Shown: positions 10,851-19,342 of the stretch, in pieces
How positions within the stretch are numbered: position 1 is the first letter of the stretch
Layout: each line of letters starts with the position of its first letter
Origin: a virus
DNA: 24,988 bases
Reading direction: 5' to 3' (one strand)
Virus record (IMG/VR): IMGVR_UViG_3300006805_000147
Location: 1 to 24,988 of that record
Program-made: the position numbers and the translations under genes
The notes under the pieces: generated by a model
The model's input: only the letters and a program-made list of their open reading frames with translations
What the model was told of the DNA's origin: nothing
Database searches by the model: none

Positions 10851-12658
10851 TAGTATGCCCCTCCTTGGTATTGCATTAACATATCTTCTAATCCACCTGT
10901 AGAAACAGGTGTCATAAAGCTTTCAAGTTCAGCTCGTACATTAGCTATTTTTCTGGCAGCAGATTGTGGATTATCCCCTGGCTGTGGTAGTAAGCGGGCA
11001 AATCGTTTAGCTTCAGCATCAGTAATAGCTGCACCTGAACGTAGACGACCAAGTACATCTACTACGTTATCTGTTGCGGCTCGAACATCTGTAGTGCCTG
11101 TAAGTCTACCTGTAATACCAAGTGGGTTCGGTAGTGCTTGGCGTTGGAAAGCCCCAGGATCACGAGCTAGTGTATCTTCTAATGTTTGGATAGAACGAAG
11201 TCCAGATTGTGATGTAAGCGCCCGTTTTTGAGCTTCTGCGCCCATTGGTTTTTGTTCTACAGGGCCAAAGACTTCTTGTAATGAAGCGTAGTATTTAAGG
11301 TACTCTTGAGCGTTTTTAGGATCACGCTGTATATCTGCTCGCAGATTTTCCAGTGGGTAAATTTCAGGTGGTTGATCTTGCGGTGCAGCTACATCACCTT
11401 GCGCCATTAAAGCTTCTTCAAGACTTTGTTCTGGTGTCATCTGTTCTTCAGGTGCTTGGCCATTGAACAATTGTCGGCCAGCCTGTCTTACGCCTACTCC
11501 TAATGCGTTTTTAGCAGTAAACCCTGATTGCGCTACTTTGCCAGCTGTTTTGCCTAATGTTGGCACAGCGCCAGCTATTCTTCCTGCTGCAGCTCTACCA
11601 GATTGTGCAGCCTCACCGCCAACACTTCCTAAGAAACCAGGTAGTTTAATACCTTGAGGAGATTTGGCTGCTGGGAGTACAAAGTCAAGCGCCTGTGCTG
11701 CACGTGAGTACTGTGTGTTAGCGTTTTTAAGTCCGGGGATAAGTTTAGATGTAGTTGCGTCAATTTCGCCTCTAATTGCTCGTGCTACTCGTTCAGTTAC
11801 AGGATCAGGTGTTGCTGATTTACGTGAAAAGTTTATTGCTTCATCAAGATTGCGTCTGAACCCTATAAGATCACCTAATGTTTTAGCTTCTCCTGCTTGA
11901 TTAAGTAGGGTTTGAGTTGTAGGGTTCGTTGGGTCAAGTCCAGCTATTTTGCTTATCTTAGTAGTAAATCCTTGAGATAATTTAGCAGCTTCTTGGGGGG
12001 TTATTGCTCGGTCAGATACCTTAATAATATCGTCAATGTTTTTACCAGCTAGATCTTTAAAGTTTACCAGTCGTTCAGCTACAACATCTGCTGATGCTGT
12101 TTTAGGCACGCCAACTTCTTTAAGCACAAAGCTTTGTAACTTAGATGCAGCTTGAGGGGTCAGTTCTTCTGCACCAGCTTTAGCTCCAGTTCGGATTCCC
12201 CAAGCTTTGCCTAGTAGACTTTGCGAAGTTCGTTCAGCAACAGTTCTTGTAGCAGCTTTAGCTCCAGCCTCTGCAGCTTCTCTACCAAGAACTTTAGCGC
12301 CTACTCTAAGTCCTGCTTTACCTAGATTTAGAGGGCCACCAGCAAACAAACCACTTACTGCAGCTTCTTTTGCTACGTTGCCCCAGTTACCGCCTTGAGG
12401 ATCAATAAGATTTTCAATTGCTTCACCGATACCACCACCAGCTGCACCACCAATTGCTGCGCCTGGTACTGCGCCAATACCAGCTCCGCCAGCTGCACCT
12501 AAGATACCACCAGCTATACCGCCGATTGTTCCTGTAGCGGTTGAGATTTGATCTACCCAAAAATTACGCTTCTTTTTAGGGGCTGGAGTAGAAGCTTGCC
12601 TAGTAGATTGCTGTTGTTGATAGCCTTGTTCAAGTAATGCTAGTTGTTCTGGACTCAT
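10850..12658 (-). CDS. Large internal virion-type protein with glycine-rich membrane-active region
   Basis: A 602-residue protein. Residues 1-30 are polar and Gln-rich. Residues 42-85 form a Gly/Ala-rich hydrophobic region (GTIGGIAGGILGAAGGAGIG and onward), like the membrane-active segments of glycine-zipper phage ejection proteins. Residues 90-400 are helical, Ala-rich and basic (KAGLRVGAKVLGREAAEAG). The last 200 residues are more acidic, with Pro/Gln linkers and helices such as LRADIQRDPKNAQEYLKYY. It overlaps its upstream neighbour by ATGA. The likely role is to leave the capsid with the DNA and help cross the host envelope. Confidence 0.6.
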   Translation of the reverse strand: MSPEQLALLEQGYQQQQSTRQASTPAPKKKRNFWVDQISTATGTIGGIAGGILGAAGGAGIGAVPGAAIGGAAGGGIGEAIENLIDPQGGNWGNVAKEAAVSGLFAGGPLNLGKAGLRVGAKVLGREAAEAGAKAATRTVAERTSQSLLGKAWGIRTGAKAGAEELTPQAASKLQSFVLKEVGVPKTASADVVAERLVNFKDLAGKNIDDIIKVSDRAITPQEAAKLSQGFTTKISKIAGLDPTNPTTQTLLNQAGEAKTLGDLIGFRRNLDEAINFSRKSATPDPVTERVARAIRGEIDATTSKLIPGLKNANTQYSRAAQALDFVLPAAKSPQGIKLPGFLGSVGGEAAQSGRAAAGRIAGAVPTLGKTAGKVAQSGFTAKNALGVGVRQAGRQLFNGQAPEEQMTPEQSLEEALMAQGDVAAPQDQPPEIYPLENLRADIQRDPKNAQEYLKYYASLQEVFGPVEQKPMGAEAQKRALTSQSGLRSIQTLEDTLARDPGAFQRQALPNPLGITGRLTGTTDVRAATDNVVDVLGRLRSGAAITDAEAKRFARLLPQPGDNPQSAARKIANVRAELESFMTPVSTGGLEDMLMQYQGGAY

Positions 12659-13374
12659 GCCATGGCCTTTGCTGCTCTAGCTGGTGGGTTCTGTCCTCTA
12701 AATTGATAGAACAATTGTAGAGCTAACTTATCGTTTGCATTGCCACGTTCAGCACTTTTAAGAATTGCATCAAGTTCACTAGTAGCCCATGCTGTTTTAC
12801 CAATGTTTTCAGATAAGCTACGAGCTTGATTATATACTTTTTGCTGTTGTGGAGTAACTTGTGCAGTAGATGGTTGCGCTCCACCAGCTGCACCAAATGA
12901 TGGGCTGAACCCGCCAGCAGCGGATCGTGCGGCTTGGCGTTTACTTTCTTCAAATTGTTGTCTCTGCAGATTAAGATTTTCGTTAAATTGGCGGGCTTGT
13001 TCCGCTTGTTGTAGTTCTTGTTGTCTAAGCTGTTGAGCAAGAGTATCACGTCTTTCGTTAATACCTAAAATAGCATCTTGTAGGGACATCTCTTGTTCAC
13101 GGCCAGACTGCCTAAGTCGTGCTAATGCTGGCAAGTATTCAGTTGCGGTGTATTTAGCTTGCTCTCCTAGTGGAATACCAGAAAAACCTAAGCCTCTGCG
13201 ACGAGCGCCACCAAGGATATCACCAAATGCTTGTTCCTGTTTAGCGCCTAATCCCTGTTCTTCTGCCTGGATTTGCCCAGGTATAAGTGCTTTACGAGCT
13301 TCAACTTGTTGAATTTGTGGGTCATATGTCGAAGAAAGTTCGGACATAATCTGGTCTAAGCTGCGTGGTTGCAT
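12655..13374 (-). CDS. Coiled-coil virion protein, Gln-rich
   Basis: A 239-residue protein. It begins MQPRSLDQIMSELSSTYDPQ, has a segment with GGARRRGLGFSGIPLGEQ near residue 55-72, a long Gln/Arg-rich coiled coil at 85-150 (QQLRQQELQQAEQARQF), and a Gly/Ser-rich linker before a helical end. It is the first gene after the promoter at 13404-13433 and ends within the start of the large internal-protein gene. Both are likely co-assembled inside the capsid. No enzymatic motif is seen. Confidence 0.6.
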   Translation of the reverse strand: MQPRSLDQIMSELSSTYDPQIQQVEARKALIPGQIQAEEQGLGAKQEQAFGDILGGARRRGLGFSGIPLGEQAKYTATEYLPALARLRQSGREQEMSLQDAILGINERRDTLAQQLRQQELQQAEQARQFNENLNLQRQQFEESKRQAARSAAGGFSPSFGAAGGAQPSTAQVTPQQQKVYNQARSLSENIGKTAWATSELDAILKSAERGNANDKLALQLFYQFRGQNPPARAAKAMA

Positions 13375-13403
13375 TAGTTTTTCCCGACCCGCCTGTTAAG
13401 CGC

Positions 13404-13433
13404 ATTATACCACATCAGAATGGTGCTTTGTAA
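13404..13433 (-). promoter_or_regulatory. Late-type promoter inside the virion gene block
   Basis: TTACAA (13433-13428), an 18-bp spacer and TATAAT (13409-13404). Seven bases after the -10 comes ACAGGCGGG (13396-13388), also found 8 bases after the -10-like TAGAAT at 17454-17449. It overlaps the end of the gene 13415..13831 and precedes the start at 13374. Confidence 0.65.
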
Positions 13434-13831
13434 GTCCTAATTTTAAAAGTAAATGTTTCATCTCCTGCTTGCCCTGTCATTGGTGAGCCATACGGATTAG
13501 ATGCAAACGCTTGCATTCTCATAGTTGTTGCGTTAATATGATATGCTCCAAAAAATACTGAATATGCTCCTAAACTTCCAGAACGTTGAAAAGTCTGTGT
13601 GGTGACAGCCCAGTAATCTTGTGTAATATCACGGCTTGTCTGCACCCGTATATCGGCAAGTGAACCGCTTGCACCAACTACTATGTCTTGTGTATATAAA
13701 GCAATGCTAGCTGCTGCGACTGCCACACTACCAGGTATAGTTACTGTGCCTGTCTCATAATCGTCATTCTTTAAAGTATCATGAGCATTCGCCATAATTA
13801 TTGTTTGTTGGGGGTTAAAAGTCGTAGCCAT
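13415..13831 (-). CDS. Putative virion accessory protein
   Basis: A 138-residue beta-rich protein that starts immediately after the stop of the preceding gene (TAA then ATG). It begins MATTFNPQQTIIMANAHDT and has strands such as VVVGASGSL-like segments and a closing ETFTFKIRTYKAPF strand. It looks like a jelly-roll or decoration domain, as do 9463..9831 and 13832..14545. Function is inferred from position. Confidence 0.6.
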   Translation of the reverse strand: MATTFNPQQTIIMANAHDTLKNDDYETGTVTIPGSVAVAAASIALYTQDIVVGASGSLADIRVQTSRDITQDYWAVTTQTFQRSGSLGAYSVFFGAYHINATTMRMQAFASNPYGSPMTGQAGDETFTFKIRTYKAPF

Positions 13832-14545
13832 TTAGTTATCCAAATACACCCTATAATAATATGATATTGTTTCTGGTGAGAATGTATCAACATATATATA
13901 CATATTTTGTGAATCTACAGATGTAAGCGTAAATATACCGCTTGCCCCTAGTTGTCCCTCTGTTCCAGCGATACGAGATACGCCCCCCCATACCGACCAA
14001 AGTTTTATACTTGGTCTGTAGCCTAACCCATGGACAATTGTGTATGTATCAATCCCCGTACCGCTTGTTACTACATCAAGTTTATCTTCTAAATAAAGTT
14101 TCATGTAGTTATCGTTAGCATTAAATAAAAAGTTATTTCTATCAGCATTGACCATCTTTGGTGAGCTAGTTATGTCAGATGGTATCAGTCCAACTAACCG
14201 ATAGTAGAGTGTCCTTGTAGTGTCCCAGTTGATAAATGTCACATAAACATTTGTATTATCAGCTTCAATTGAACAGTTAAACTGTGGGCCATACCCTGCA
14301 AATAACGCATTGTAAAAATAAGGTGGGTTACCGACTTCATAAGATGTAGAGAAATTATTATCTGAGAACTGCCCTAAACATAATGGTGTATACCCTAAGT
14401 TATGAGGGATCGTTACAACGACTACATCTACAGATGAGGCTGCTTGTGGCACAGATATAGATCCAGGCGGGGGTCTAAAAATAACTTTATCTACCCCAAA
14501 TCTAGAGCTGAAAGCTACATTATTGGCGTTTGTAAGTAAAGACAT
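13832..14545 (-). CDS. Putative fibre/receptor-type protein with a duplicated domain
   Basis: A 237-residue protein. Two copies of the motif with IPHNLGYTPLCLGQFSD (about residues 46-63) and IVHGLGYRPSIKLWSVWGG (about 171-189) show an internal duplication of a beta domain. Each half ends with a strand pair containing YYRLVGL or YYRVYLD. The [I/V]xHxLGYxP motif is familiar from phage and prophage structural proteins of the tail tip. It precedes 13415..13831 with no gap. Confidence 0.65.
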   Translation of the reverse strand: MSLLTNANNVAFSSRFGVDKVIFRPPPGSISVPQAASSVDVVVVTIPHNLGYTPLCLGQFSDNNFSTSYEVGNPPYFYNALFAGYGPQFNCSIEADNTNVYVTFINWDTTRTLYYRLVGLIPSDITSSPKMVNADRNNFLFNANDNYMKLYLEDKLDVVTSGTGIDTYTIVHGLGYRPSIKLWSVWGGVSRIAGTEGQLGASGIFTLTSVDSQNMYIYVDTFSPETISYYYRVYLDN

Positions 14546-14546
14546 A

Positions 14547-14825
14547 CTAGAATAAGCTTAATACATCAACGTCTGGTTTACTAACAACTAAGTTAATTTC
14601 ACCGTCAGGATCGATACCGATAAGAATACGAGGTACTTGATTCTGGTCGTAATACAGTGAGCCATACCCACCCTCATAAGGCAATTTACCCTCAAGAATA
14701 GCGTTGCCACCAGCTTGCTTGTAAGTTTTAGTCACCTGCTCCTTATTAAGCTGGCGAACCATGTTGTTAACTTCATTCCAGTTCTGCTTATAGCTGTTCT
14801 CTGAACTAATAGGTCGAAGTGCCAT
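14547..14825 (-). CDS. Small virion-region protein, 92 residues
   Basis: It begins MALRPISSENSYKQNWNEVN, continues as a helical N-terminal half and ends in a beta part with GSLYYDQNQVPRILIGIDPD and a short C-terminus (DVDVLSLF). The start is coupled to the tail-tube gene by TAATG. A short helical stem and a small beta head next to tail genes suggest a fibre attachment or tail-tip role. The exact family is not recognised. Confidence 0.65.
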   Translation of the reverse strand: MALRPISSENSYKQNWNEVNNMVRQLNKEQVTKTYKQAGGNAILEGKLPYEGGYGSLYYDQNQVPRILIGIDPDGEINLVVSKPDVDVLSLF

Positions 14826-16804
14826 TATCGCATTCTCCTAGATTGTATCTTAAAGGTATGACCTAAGAATGATTGGGGTTGGCGGGCAGCAAAGTGTTTA
14901 TATCTAATAGCTATTCGGCGATATTCTCCAGGCACGTATAAGTATGACTGCAGCTCTGCTTCTGTGCCGTATATCTGTCCTGATCCGTAAGTGATCCCCG
15001 ACCCGTAGATAGGCCCAGAACCCTGTACATTCTCTGATTTATAAAGTTGCCAGTTGTCACGCAAATCAGTAGCATACTCACAGTTTATACTGTAATTTCC
15101 TGATTGTGCGCCGAATCGTGGTTGCCAATACCTAAACTCTTTTAGAACAGATGGGCTACCGGCAGTCATATAATGCGACTGTAATAGGTAGTTAATATCA
15201 CCACCTAAGTTGTGGTAATCGTTCGATTCTAGTTCTTGCCACATTATTTGGCCAACTACTGAACTTCCTGCAAGTATGTGGTTGTCATCACCGAAAGCAT
15301 TTACAGCTCTAGCCACATAAGCGTTTGTATCGTAGCTTTCAATGACATCTGTTCCATAGTTTAAGTTATATACAAAACAGCGATCATTGTAAGCAATGCT
15401 AGGGCGAGCGTACCAGTAATACAACCGGCCCTTACTGACACAGAGTACACTTGTAGCCTTTGTGCGCATTGCAAGTATCTCACTGTAATTGTTCTTACTT
15501 ATAAGTTGCGCTTCTGATCCATTTGATCTGTATATACCATCATTGGAAACATAGTAGACAAAGTTCTTATCAACAGTTGTAGTTTCTTGAGTATAAGTAC
15601 CTTTTTGGTCTGGTGCTTCATCAAGTGAGAACGTAGCGTTGTCATCGCCAGATAGAATAAACTTATTGTTTAGTGTGAATAGCAAAAGCAACCCATTAAG
15701 AGGCACAAGTGCGCTTGTAGGATCGCCTGTTTTTGGTGATGGGACATAAATAAAGTCAGTAGATGTAAATGTCTCATATTCAGCAAAGTTTGAAAACACT
15801 ACTTTGTTAGGATCAAGGCTTTCAACTAAGAACATAAGGCCCTTGTGTACACAAATATGCGTGTAATTTGTAGCGTTTACTTGAGATTCAGTAGTAAAAT
15901 TCCATTTCCTATAGCCATCAAATCCATTGACGTAATATACGATGTCATTTACTAGCACAAACCTATAATGTGTTGCGTTAGAACTTAGCCCTGATTTAAT
16001 AGTAGTAAGTGCGCCGGTAACCTCATCTACTTTTGACAATGTTGTGCCGTGAGCCATTAAAGTAACTTTTGTACCATCACTTTTATATGCCCTAAAAATA
16101 CCCTTAACACCCCCTATAGTTGCATAGTGTTGTTTAAAATTAAGTGCATATGAAGTCGTAGCCCATGTTGCACCACTGTCTGTAGATACTAATGCTGTAG
16201 TCGCAGAGGTAGTTGATGAACATTTGTAATCACCCGAACCTGTCAATTGTACATATACAATAACCCAGTATGAAGTTGCTGCTGTCACTATAGGTGCGCC
16301 AACAAATCTTGCCGTGTAATAAGCGTAAGACGAAGTAAGGTCAGATCCAGCTATCGTACTTGAATCAATGATTGTTCCAGGGTTGCCGCTTGCGTTTGTC
16401 CACAACTCGACCCTGATAGTACCTGTTGCACTTGCATCGTTTTTTAATCGTATTTCTAGTTTATTTATTCTGCCCGAAGCACTCGCTGTGAATATCTGCG
16501 CTAGTCTGGTTACGGTATTAAATGATTTATCTGCAGCTCCTGTAGTTGACGTTATAGCTTGATCTTGAGTTGACCCCATAGCTTCAGAGTGGTAGTCAAA
16601 GCCTTTTCTGGTGTCATATTCTCCTAGAGTGATAATACGAGCATCTTGCGCCACACGCCACTTATTAGCCCCCTCGCTTTTTAAAGGGAATTTGTCATTA
16701 CTAACAAAAGAATCCATACCATCAGAGTAATCGTTATATTCAACAGTAGCCTCTCGGCTGCCCATTGGTGGTATTGGTCTAGTAACTCGTTTTGCCCAAG
16801 GCAC
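14825..16804 (-). CDS. Tail-tube/nozzle-like beta-propeller protein
   Basis: A 659-residue protein starting with GTG 16804, behind GAGGAT. Residues 1-65 resemble the start of podovirus tail nozzle proteins (DYSDGMDSFVSNDKFPLK, then an ARIITLGEYDTRKGFDYH segment). Residues 75-225 form an inserted beta-sandwich (FTASASGRINKLEIRLKN) like carbohydrate-binding or fibre domains. Residues 235-560 repeat blades such as YYVNGFDGYRKW and YYVSNDGIYRSNG. The end has GSGPIYGSGITYGSGQIYG. It overlaps the adaptor gene by 26 nt. It probably forms the lower tail of a short-tailed phage. Confidence 0.7.
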   Translation of the reverse strand: MPWAKRVTRPIPPMGSREATVEYNDYSDGMDSFVSNDKFPLKSEGANKWRVAQDARIITLGEYDTRKGFDYHSEAMGSTQDQAITSTTGAADKSFNTVTRLAQIFTASASGRINKLEIRLKNDASATGTIRVELWTNASGNPGTIIDSSTIAGSDLTSSYAYYTARFVGAPIVTAATSYWVIVYVQLTGSGDYKCSSTTSATTALVSTDSGATWATTSYALNFKQHYATIGGVKGIFRAYKSDGTKVTLMAHGTTLSKVDEVTGALTTIKSGLSSNATHYRFVLVNDIVYYVNGFDGYRKWNFTTESQVNATNYTHICVHKGLMFLVESLDPNKVVFSNFAEYETFTSTDFIYVPSPKTGDPTSALVPLNGLLLLFTLNNKFILSGDDNATFSLDEAPDQKGTYTQETTTVDKNFVYYVSNDGIYRSNGSEAQLISKNNYSEILAMRTKATSVLCVSKGRLYYWYARPSIAYNDRCFVYNLNYGTDVIESYDTNAYVARAVNAFGDDNHILAGSSVVGQIMWQELESNDYHNLGGDINYLLQSHYMTAGSPSVLKEFRYWQPRFGAQSGNYSINCEYATDLRDNWQLYKSENVQGSGPIYGSGITYGSGQIYGTEAELQSYLYVPGEYRRIAIRYKHFAARQPQSFLGHTFKIQSRRMR

Positions 16805-17420
16805 GGCGGTTTATCCTCATATTAGATGGCTTACCTACTTGTGGGCGACTATACTTCATAACAAGTTTCTGCAAAATTTCATCGTATTTAGCCTGTAGCA
16901 CTCCTGCTTGATCGTAGTTATCTTTAACTTGCATTACTCGATATGCAGCGCCTACTACAAGTAGTTCTTCAAATTCAGCTGGTATTTCAGGCACACTAGC
17001 ATCTGCAGTAAGTTCTGTAGGTCTCTTATAATACTTTAAAGTCAAAGTTTGTACGCTTGTTGGGGTAGGGTAAAGATAGATTGTATCTGCAAAGAAATAC
17101 CAACCGCTGGGGTTAGTCTCGCTATTAGTGTTGAGATTATCAAGTTCACGTACATCAAAATATGTAAGTGTTTTATTGCTTGAGTTAGTTACTTCAAGAG
17201 CTTGAACATAATTTGTGGGCAGCCCAGAACCATCAGTTAAGTCAGACACGTTAGCTACTGTAGCGTAGTTTTGCGTGGCTTGCATGAACGGCAGTTTGTA
17301 CTCATTGAACACATCATTTTGTGTGTCATTTATGTAGTCAGTAATTTCAGAAGAAGAATAACCAGTATCTCTAATCCTGCGCTGAACTTTAGATACGATT
17401 GTGCTAAGTTGGTAAGCCAT
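16779..17420 (-). CDS. Head-tail adaptor protein, P22 gp4/T7 gp11-like
   Basis: A 213-residue protein. The N-terminal helical part begins MAYQLSTIVSKVQRRIRDTG and continues with EITDYINDTQNDVFNEYKLP; a central beta part has SGWYFFADTIYLYPTP and LTLKYYKRPTELT; the end is helical (EFEELLVVGAAYRVMQVKDN). This order (helical, strand pair with yP.P, K-Y-x-P-x-x-L, then A-A-Y-R helix) is that of phage adaptors that join the portal to the tail. It is the first gene of the virion block and overlaps the tail-tube gene. Confidence 0.8.
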   Translation of the reverse strand: MAYQLSTIVSKVQRRIRDTGYSSSEITDYINDTQNDVFNEYKLPFMQATQNYATVANVSDLTDGSGLPTNYVQALEVTNSSNKTLTYFDVRELDNLNTNSETNPSGWYFFADTIYLYPTPTSVQTLTLKYYKRPTELTADASVPEIPAEFEELLVVGAAYRVMQVKDNYDQAGVLQAKYDEILQKLVMKYSRPQVGKPSNMRINRRALGKTSY

Positions 17421-17444
17421 CGAGTGCCTCGCCCGCCTGTATGT

Positions 17445-18668
17445 TTATATTCTACCACCAATTCTAATAATTGTAACACCCTCTTGATCTTCTATATATC
17501 TAAATGGATCATACACCATAGAACCTACGGGGAAACGAATATCTTTATACCTCTCGTGCTGTGTGGCTATAAAGTAGACTGCTTTTTGTGGTATACCGTC
17601 TAGCTCATCAAGATGTTGCATCGGGTAACCGTAGTCATTGCGTATTATATTTGCCATAAGTATAGCTGGCGAGCCAGTCTCTATATTGGTTTCTGGTTTA
17701 AAGCTTTTACCTAGTAAAACTAATGGTAGCTCGTTTTCTTTACTTGCTTTGATAGCTAATCGAGCGTGCCAATCTTCATAATCTTCTCTAGCTGTCATTA
17801 AATCTTCCCATATGTTATGGCTCATACCAGCCTCATCAGCGAGCCAAGACATAGCTATATTATCTCTAGGATGGCAGCCACCCCCGTCAGATTTACCAGC
17901 TTTCATATACCTTGCGCTAATAAGGCGTTGGTTTGCAAGAGTCCATGCTTTGTACATATCGTCAAAATTCATTCCCATGCGTTCACACATCTCGCCCCAT
18001 GCGTTTGCAAGGACTGTTTTTGCGGTGATCCATGTATTGTATGATACTTTAATACCTTCCGCCGTTGTGATATCTGTCACAACATGAGGGGCTTCATGCA
18101 AAGTACCGTAAAACTCTTGTAGCTTAGCTGCCGCTTCAGGGCTTTCTTGACCAACAAGCACAAATTCAGGGTTCAAGTAATCATCTATAACTGTTCCCAT
18201 AGCTATATAAAGTGGGTTATACACATAATCAATATCATCTGATAACAGAGGCTTTATTTCACGCTCGTATGTGCCAGGTAAACAGGTGCTTATAACAGCA
18301 AGCGTTGTATTGCCGTCTGAAGCTTCCACTACGTCTCTTACTGCGTCTTTGAGCCAAGTGTAATCAAAATCTGCACGATCTTCAGGCAGTCGAGTAGTAC
18401 CTTCAAATCTTGGCTCGTGGGGAGTTTGAATAGCACAGAATACTATATCTTTACCAAGAACTAACTCTCCCACATTTTTAGCAACAGTGATTCGACTGTC
18501 GTGAAGCATATCTGCAACATACTCCTCTTGGTGTGGGTATGGTTCGCCATTAAAATAGCCTTCAACGGCTGGATTGACATCATACACTTGTACTGTATGC
18601 CCTTTACTCTCCATTGCTAAAGCTACCGGCAATCCTAACTTACCAGCGCCTAGTACACCTATGTTCAT
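17445..18668 (-). CDS. UDP-glucose/GDP-mannose 6-dehydrogenase-like enzyme
   Basis: A 407-residue nucleotide-sugar dehydrogenase. The NAD-binding Rossmann start is GVLGAGKLGLPVALAM (residues 4-19) with D30. STCLPGTYE (127-135) and YNPLYIAMGT (150-159) belong to the first domain, K207 and N211 to the active site, and C265 in GGGCHPRDN is the catalytic cysteine. The second Rossmann part has GKSFKPETNIETGSP. The enzyme should oxidise a UDP- or GDP-sugar to its uronic acid in the cytoplasm. The Lys usual after Cys-x-Pro is Arg here. It is coupled by ATGA to a glycosyltransferase gene, so its product may feed that pathway. Confidence 0.85.
   Translation of the reverse strand: MNIGVLGAGKLGLPVALAMESKGHTVQVYDVNPAVEGYFNGEPYPHQEEYVADMLHDSRITVAKNVGELVLGKDIVFCAIQTPHEPRFEGTTRLPEDRADFDYTWLKDAVRDVVEASDGNTTLAVISTCLPGTYEREIKPLLSDDIDYVYNPLYIAMGTVIDDYLNPEFVLVGQESPEAAAKLQEFYGTLHEAPHVVTDITTAEGIKVSYNTWITAKTVLANAWGEMCERMGMNFDDMYKAWTLANQRLISARYMKAGKSDGGGCHPRDNIAMSWLADEAGMSHNIWEDLMTAREDYEDWHARLAIKASKENELPLVLLGKSFKPETNIETGSPAILMANIIRNDYGYPMQHLDELDGIPQKAVYFIATQHERYKDIRFPVGSMVYDPFRYIEDQEGVTIIRIGGRI
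17449..17476 (-). promoter_or_regulatory. Probable promoter before the adaptor gene
   Basis: TTACAA (17476-17471), a 16-bp spacer and TAGAAT (17454-17449) on the minus strand, within the last codons of the dehydrogenase gene. It is followed eight bases later by ACAGGCGGG (17440-17432), as at the 13404 promoter. ATG 17420 has GAGG eight bases upstream. Confidence 0.5.
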
Positions 18669-19342
18669 TTCATAACCTTTCTAAGTTTACGTGCGTTATC
18701 TTCTCTCTCCTCGTACATTTTAGGAGATCGGTACAATTCATCTACTTTATCGTTACGGTGGCGTGTAAGGCGTTCTTGGTGGGTAATGTCAAGCGGTGCT
18801 TTGTTGAAAGCGGGGTGCATATGCTCGGTGTAAATATCTATTCTTCGGTGTCTATTAACAAGCTTTGCTACGTCATTTAACCAAGTATCATTATAATCAG
18901 ATGAGAAGTAAGGCGGTACAAAGTAGCCAGTGGCTTTAACCCAGTCTTTGTGTATAAATCCATGCGTACCAAAGTCTACATGAGGGCCGCCATCATCACC
19001 ATACAAGAAAACAATATTATCTTTATATTCTTTAAAAGTATTAAGTAGTATTGTGTCCCAGCCTTTAGTTCTGAATATGATATCGTCACCCATATGACCT
19101 AGTATTGGCGCAGTTGATTTTTCATAACATTTGTTCCACATCTCTGACAGCACAACTCTATCACCTCGTACTTTAATTAAGTCTTGGAGTTCAATATCAT
19201 CATAAGAGCTATCATCATTGTCAATATAAGTTACAATCTGTATGCTTTCTGGGTCATCTGCGGTTTCTGAAACAGATTCATAAAACCGTACTAAATTATC
19301 AGGGCGTTTACGGGTAGGCAGTAGTAAAGCTATTTTATACAT
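18665..19342 (-). CDS. GT-A-fold glycosyltransferase, phage type
   Basis: The start is ATG 19342, which begins MYKIALLLPTRKRPDNLVRF directly at the beta-strand. This is preferred over an in-frame start further upstream inside the previous gene. The product has 225 residues. A nucleotide-binding YIDNDD, SEMWNKCYEKSTAPILGHMG and GDDIIFRTKGW, and GDDGGPHVDFGTHGF follow in the order expected for a GT-A enzyme; the GDD may hold the metal. The tail is basic. The acceptor could be a virion protein or host wall glycan. It overlaps the genes on both sides. Confidence 0.75.
   Translation of the reverse strand: MYKIALLLPTRKRPDNLVRFYESVSETADDPESIQIVTYIDNDDSSYDDIELQDLIKVRGDRVVLSEMWNKCYEKSTAPILGHMGDDIIFRTKGWDTILLNTFKEYKDNIVFLYGDDGGPHVDFGTHGFIHKDWVKATGYFVPPYFSSDYNDTWLNDVAKLVNRHRRIDIYTEHMHPAFNKAPLDITHQERLTRHRNDKVDELYRSPKMYEEREDNARKLRKVMK

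Noticed and set aside
10097-12398. Several plus-strand frames opposite the virion genes
   Set aside because: They are antisense shadows of clear minus-strand proteins and lack ribosome sites and family motifs.
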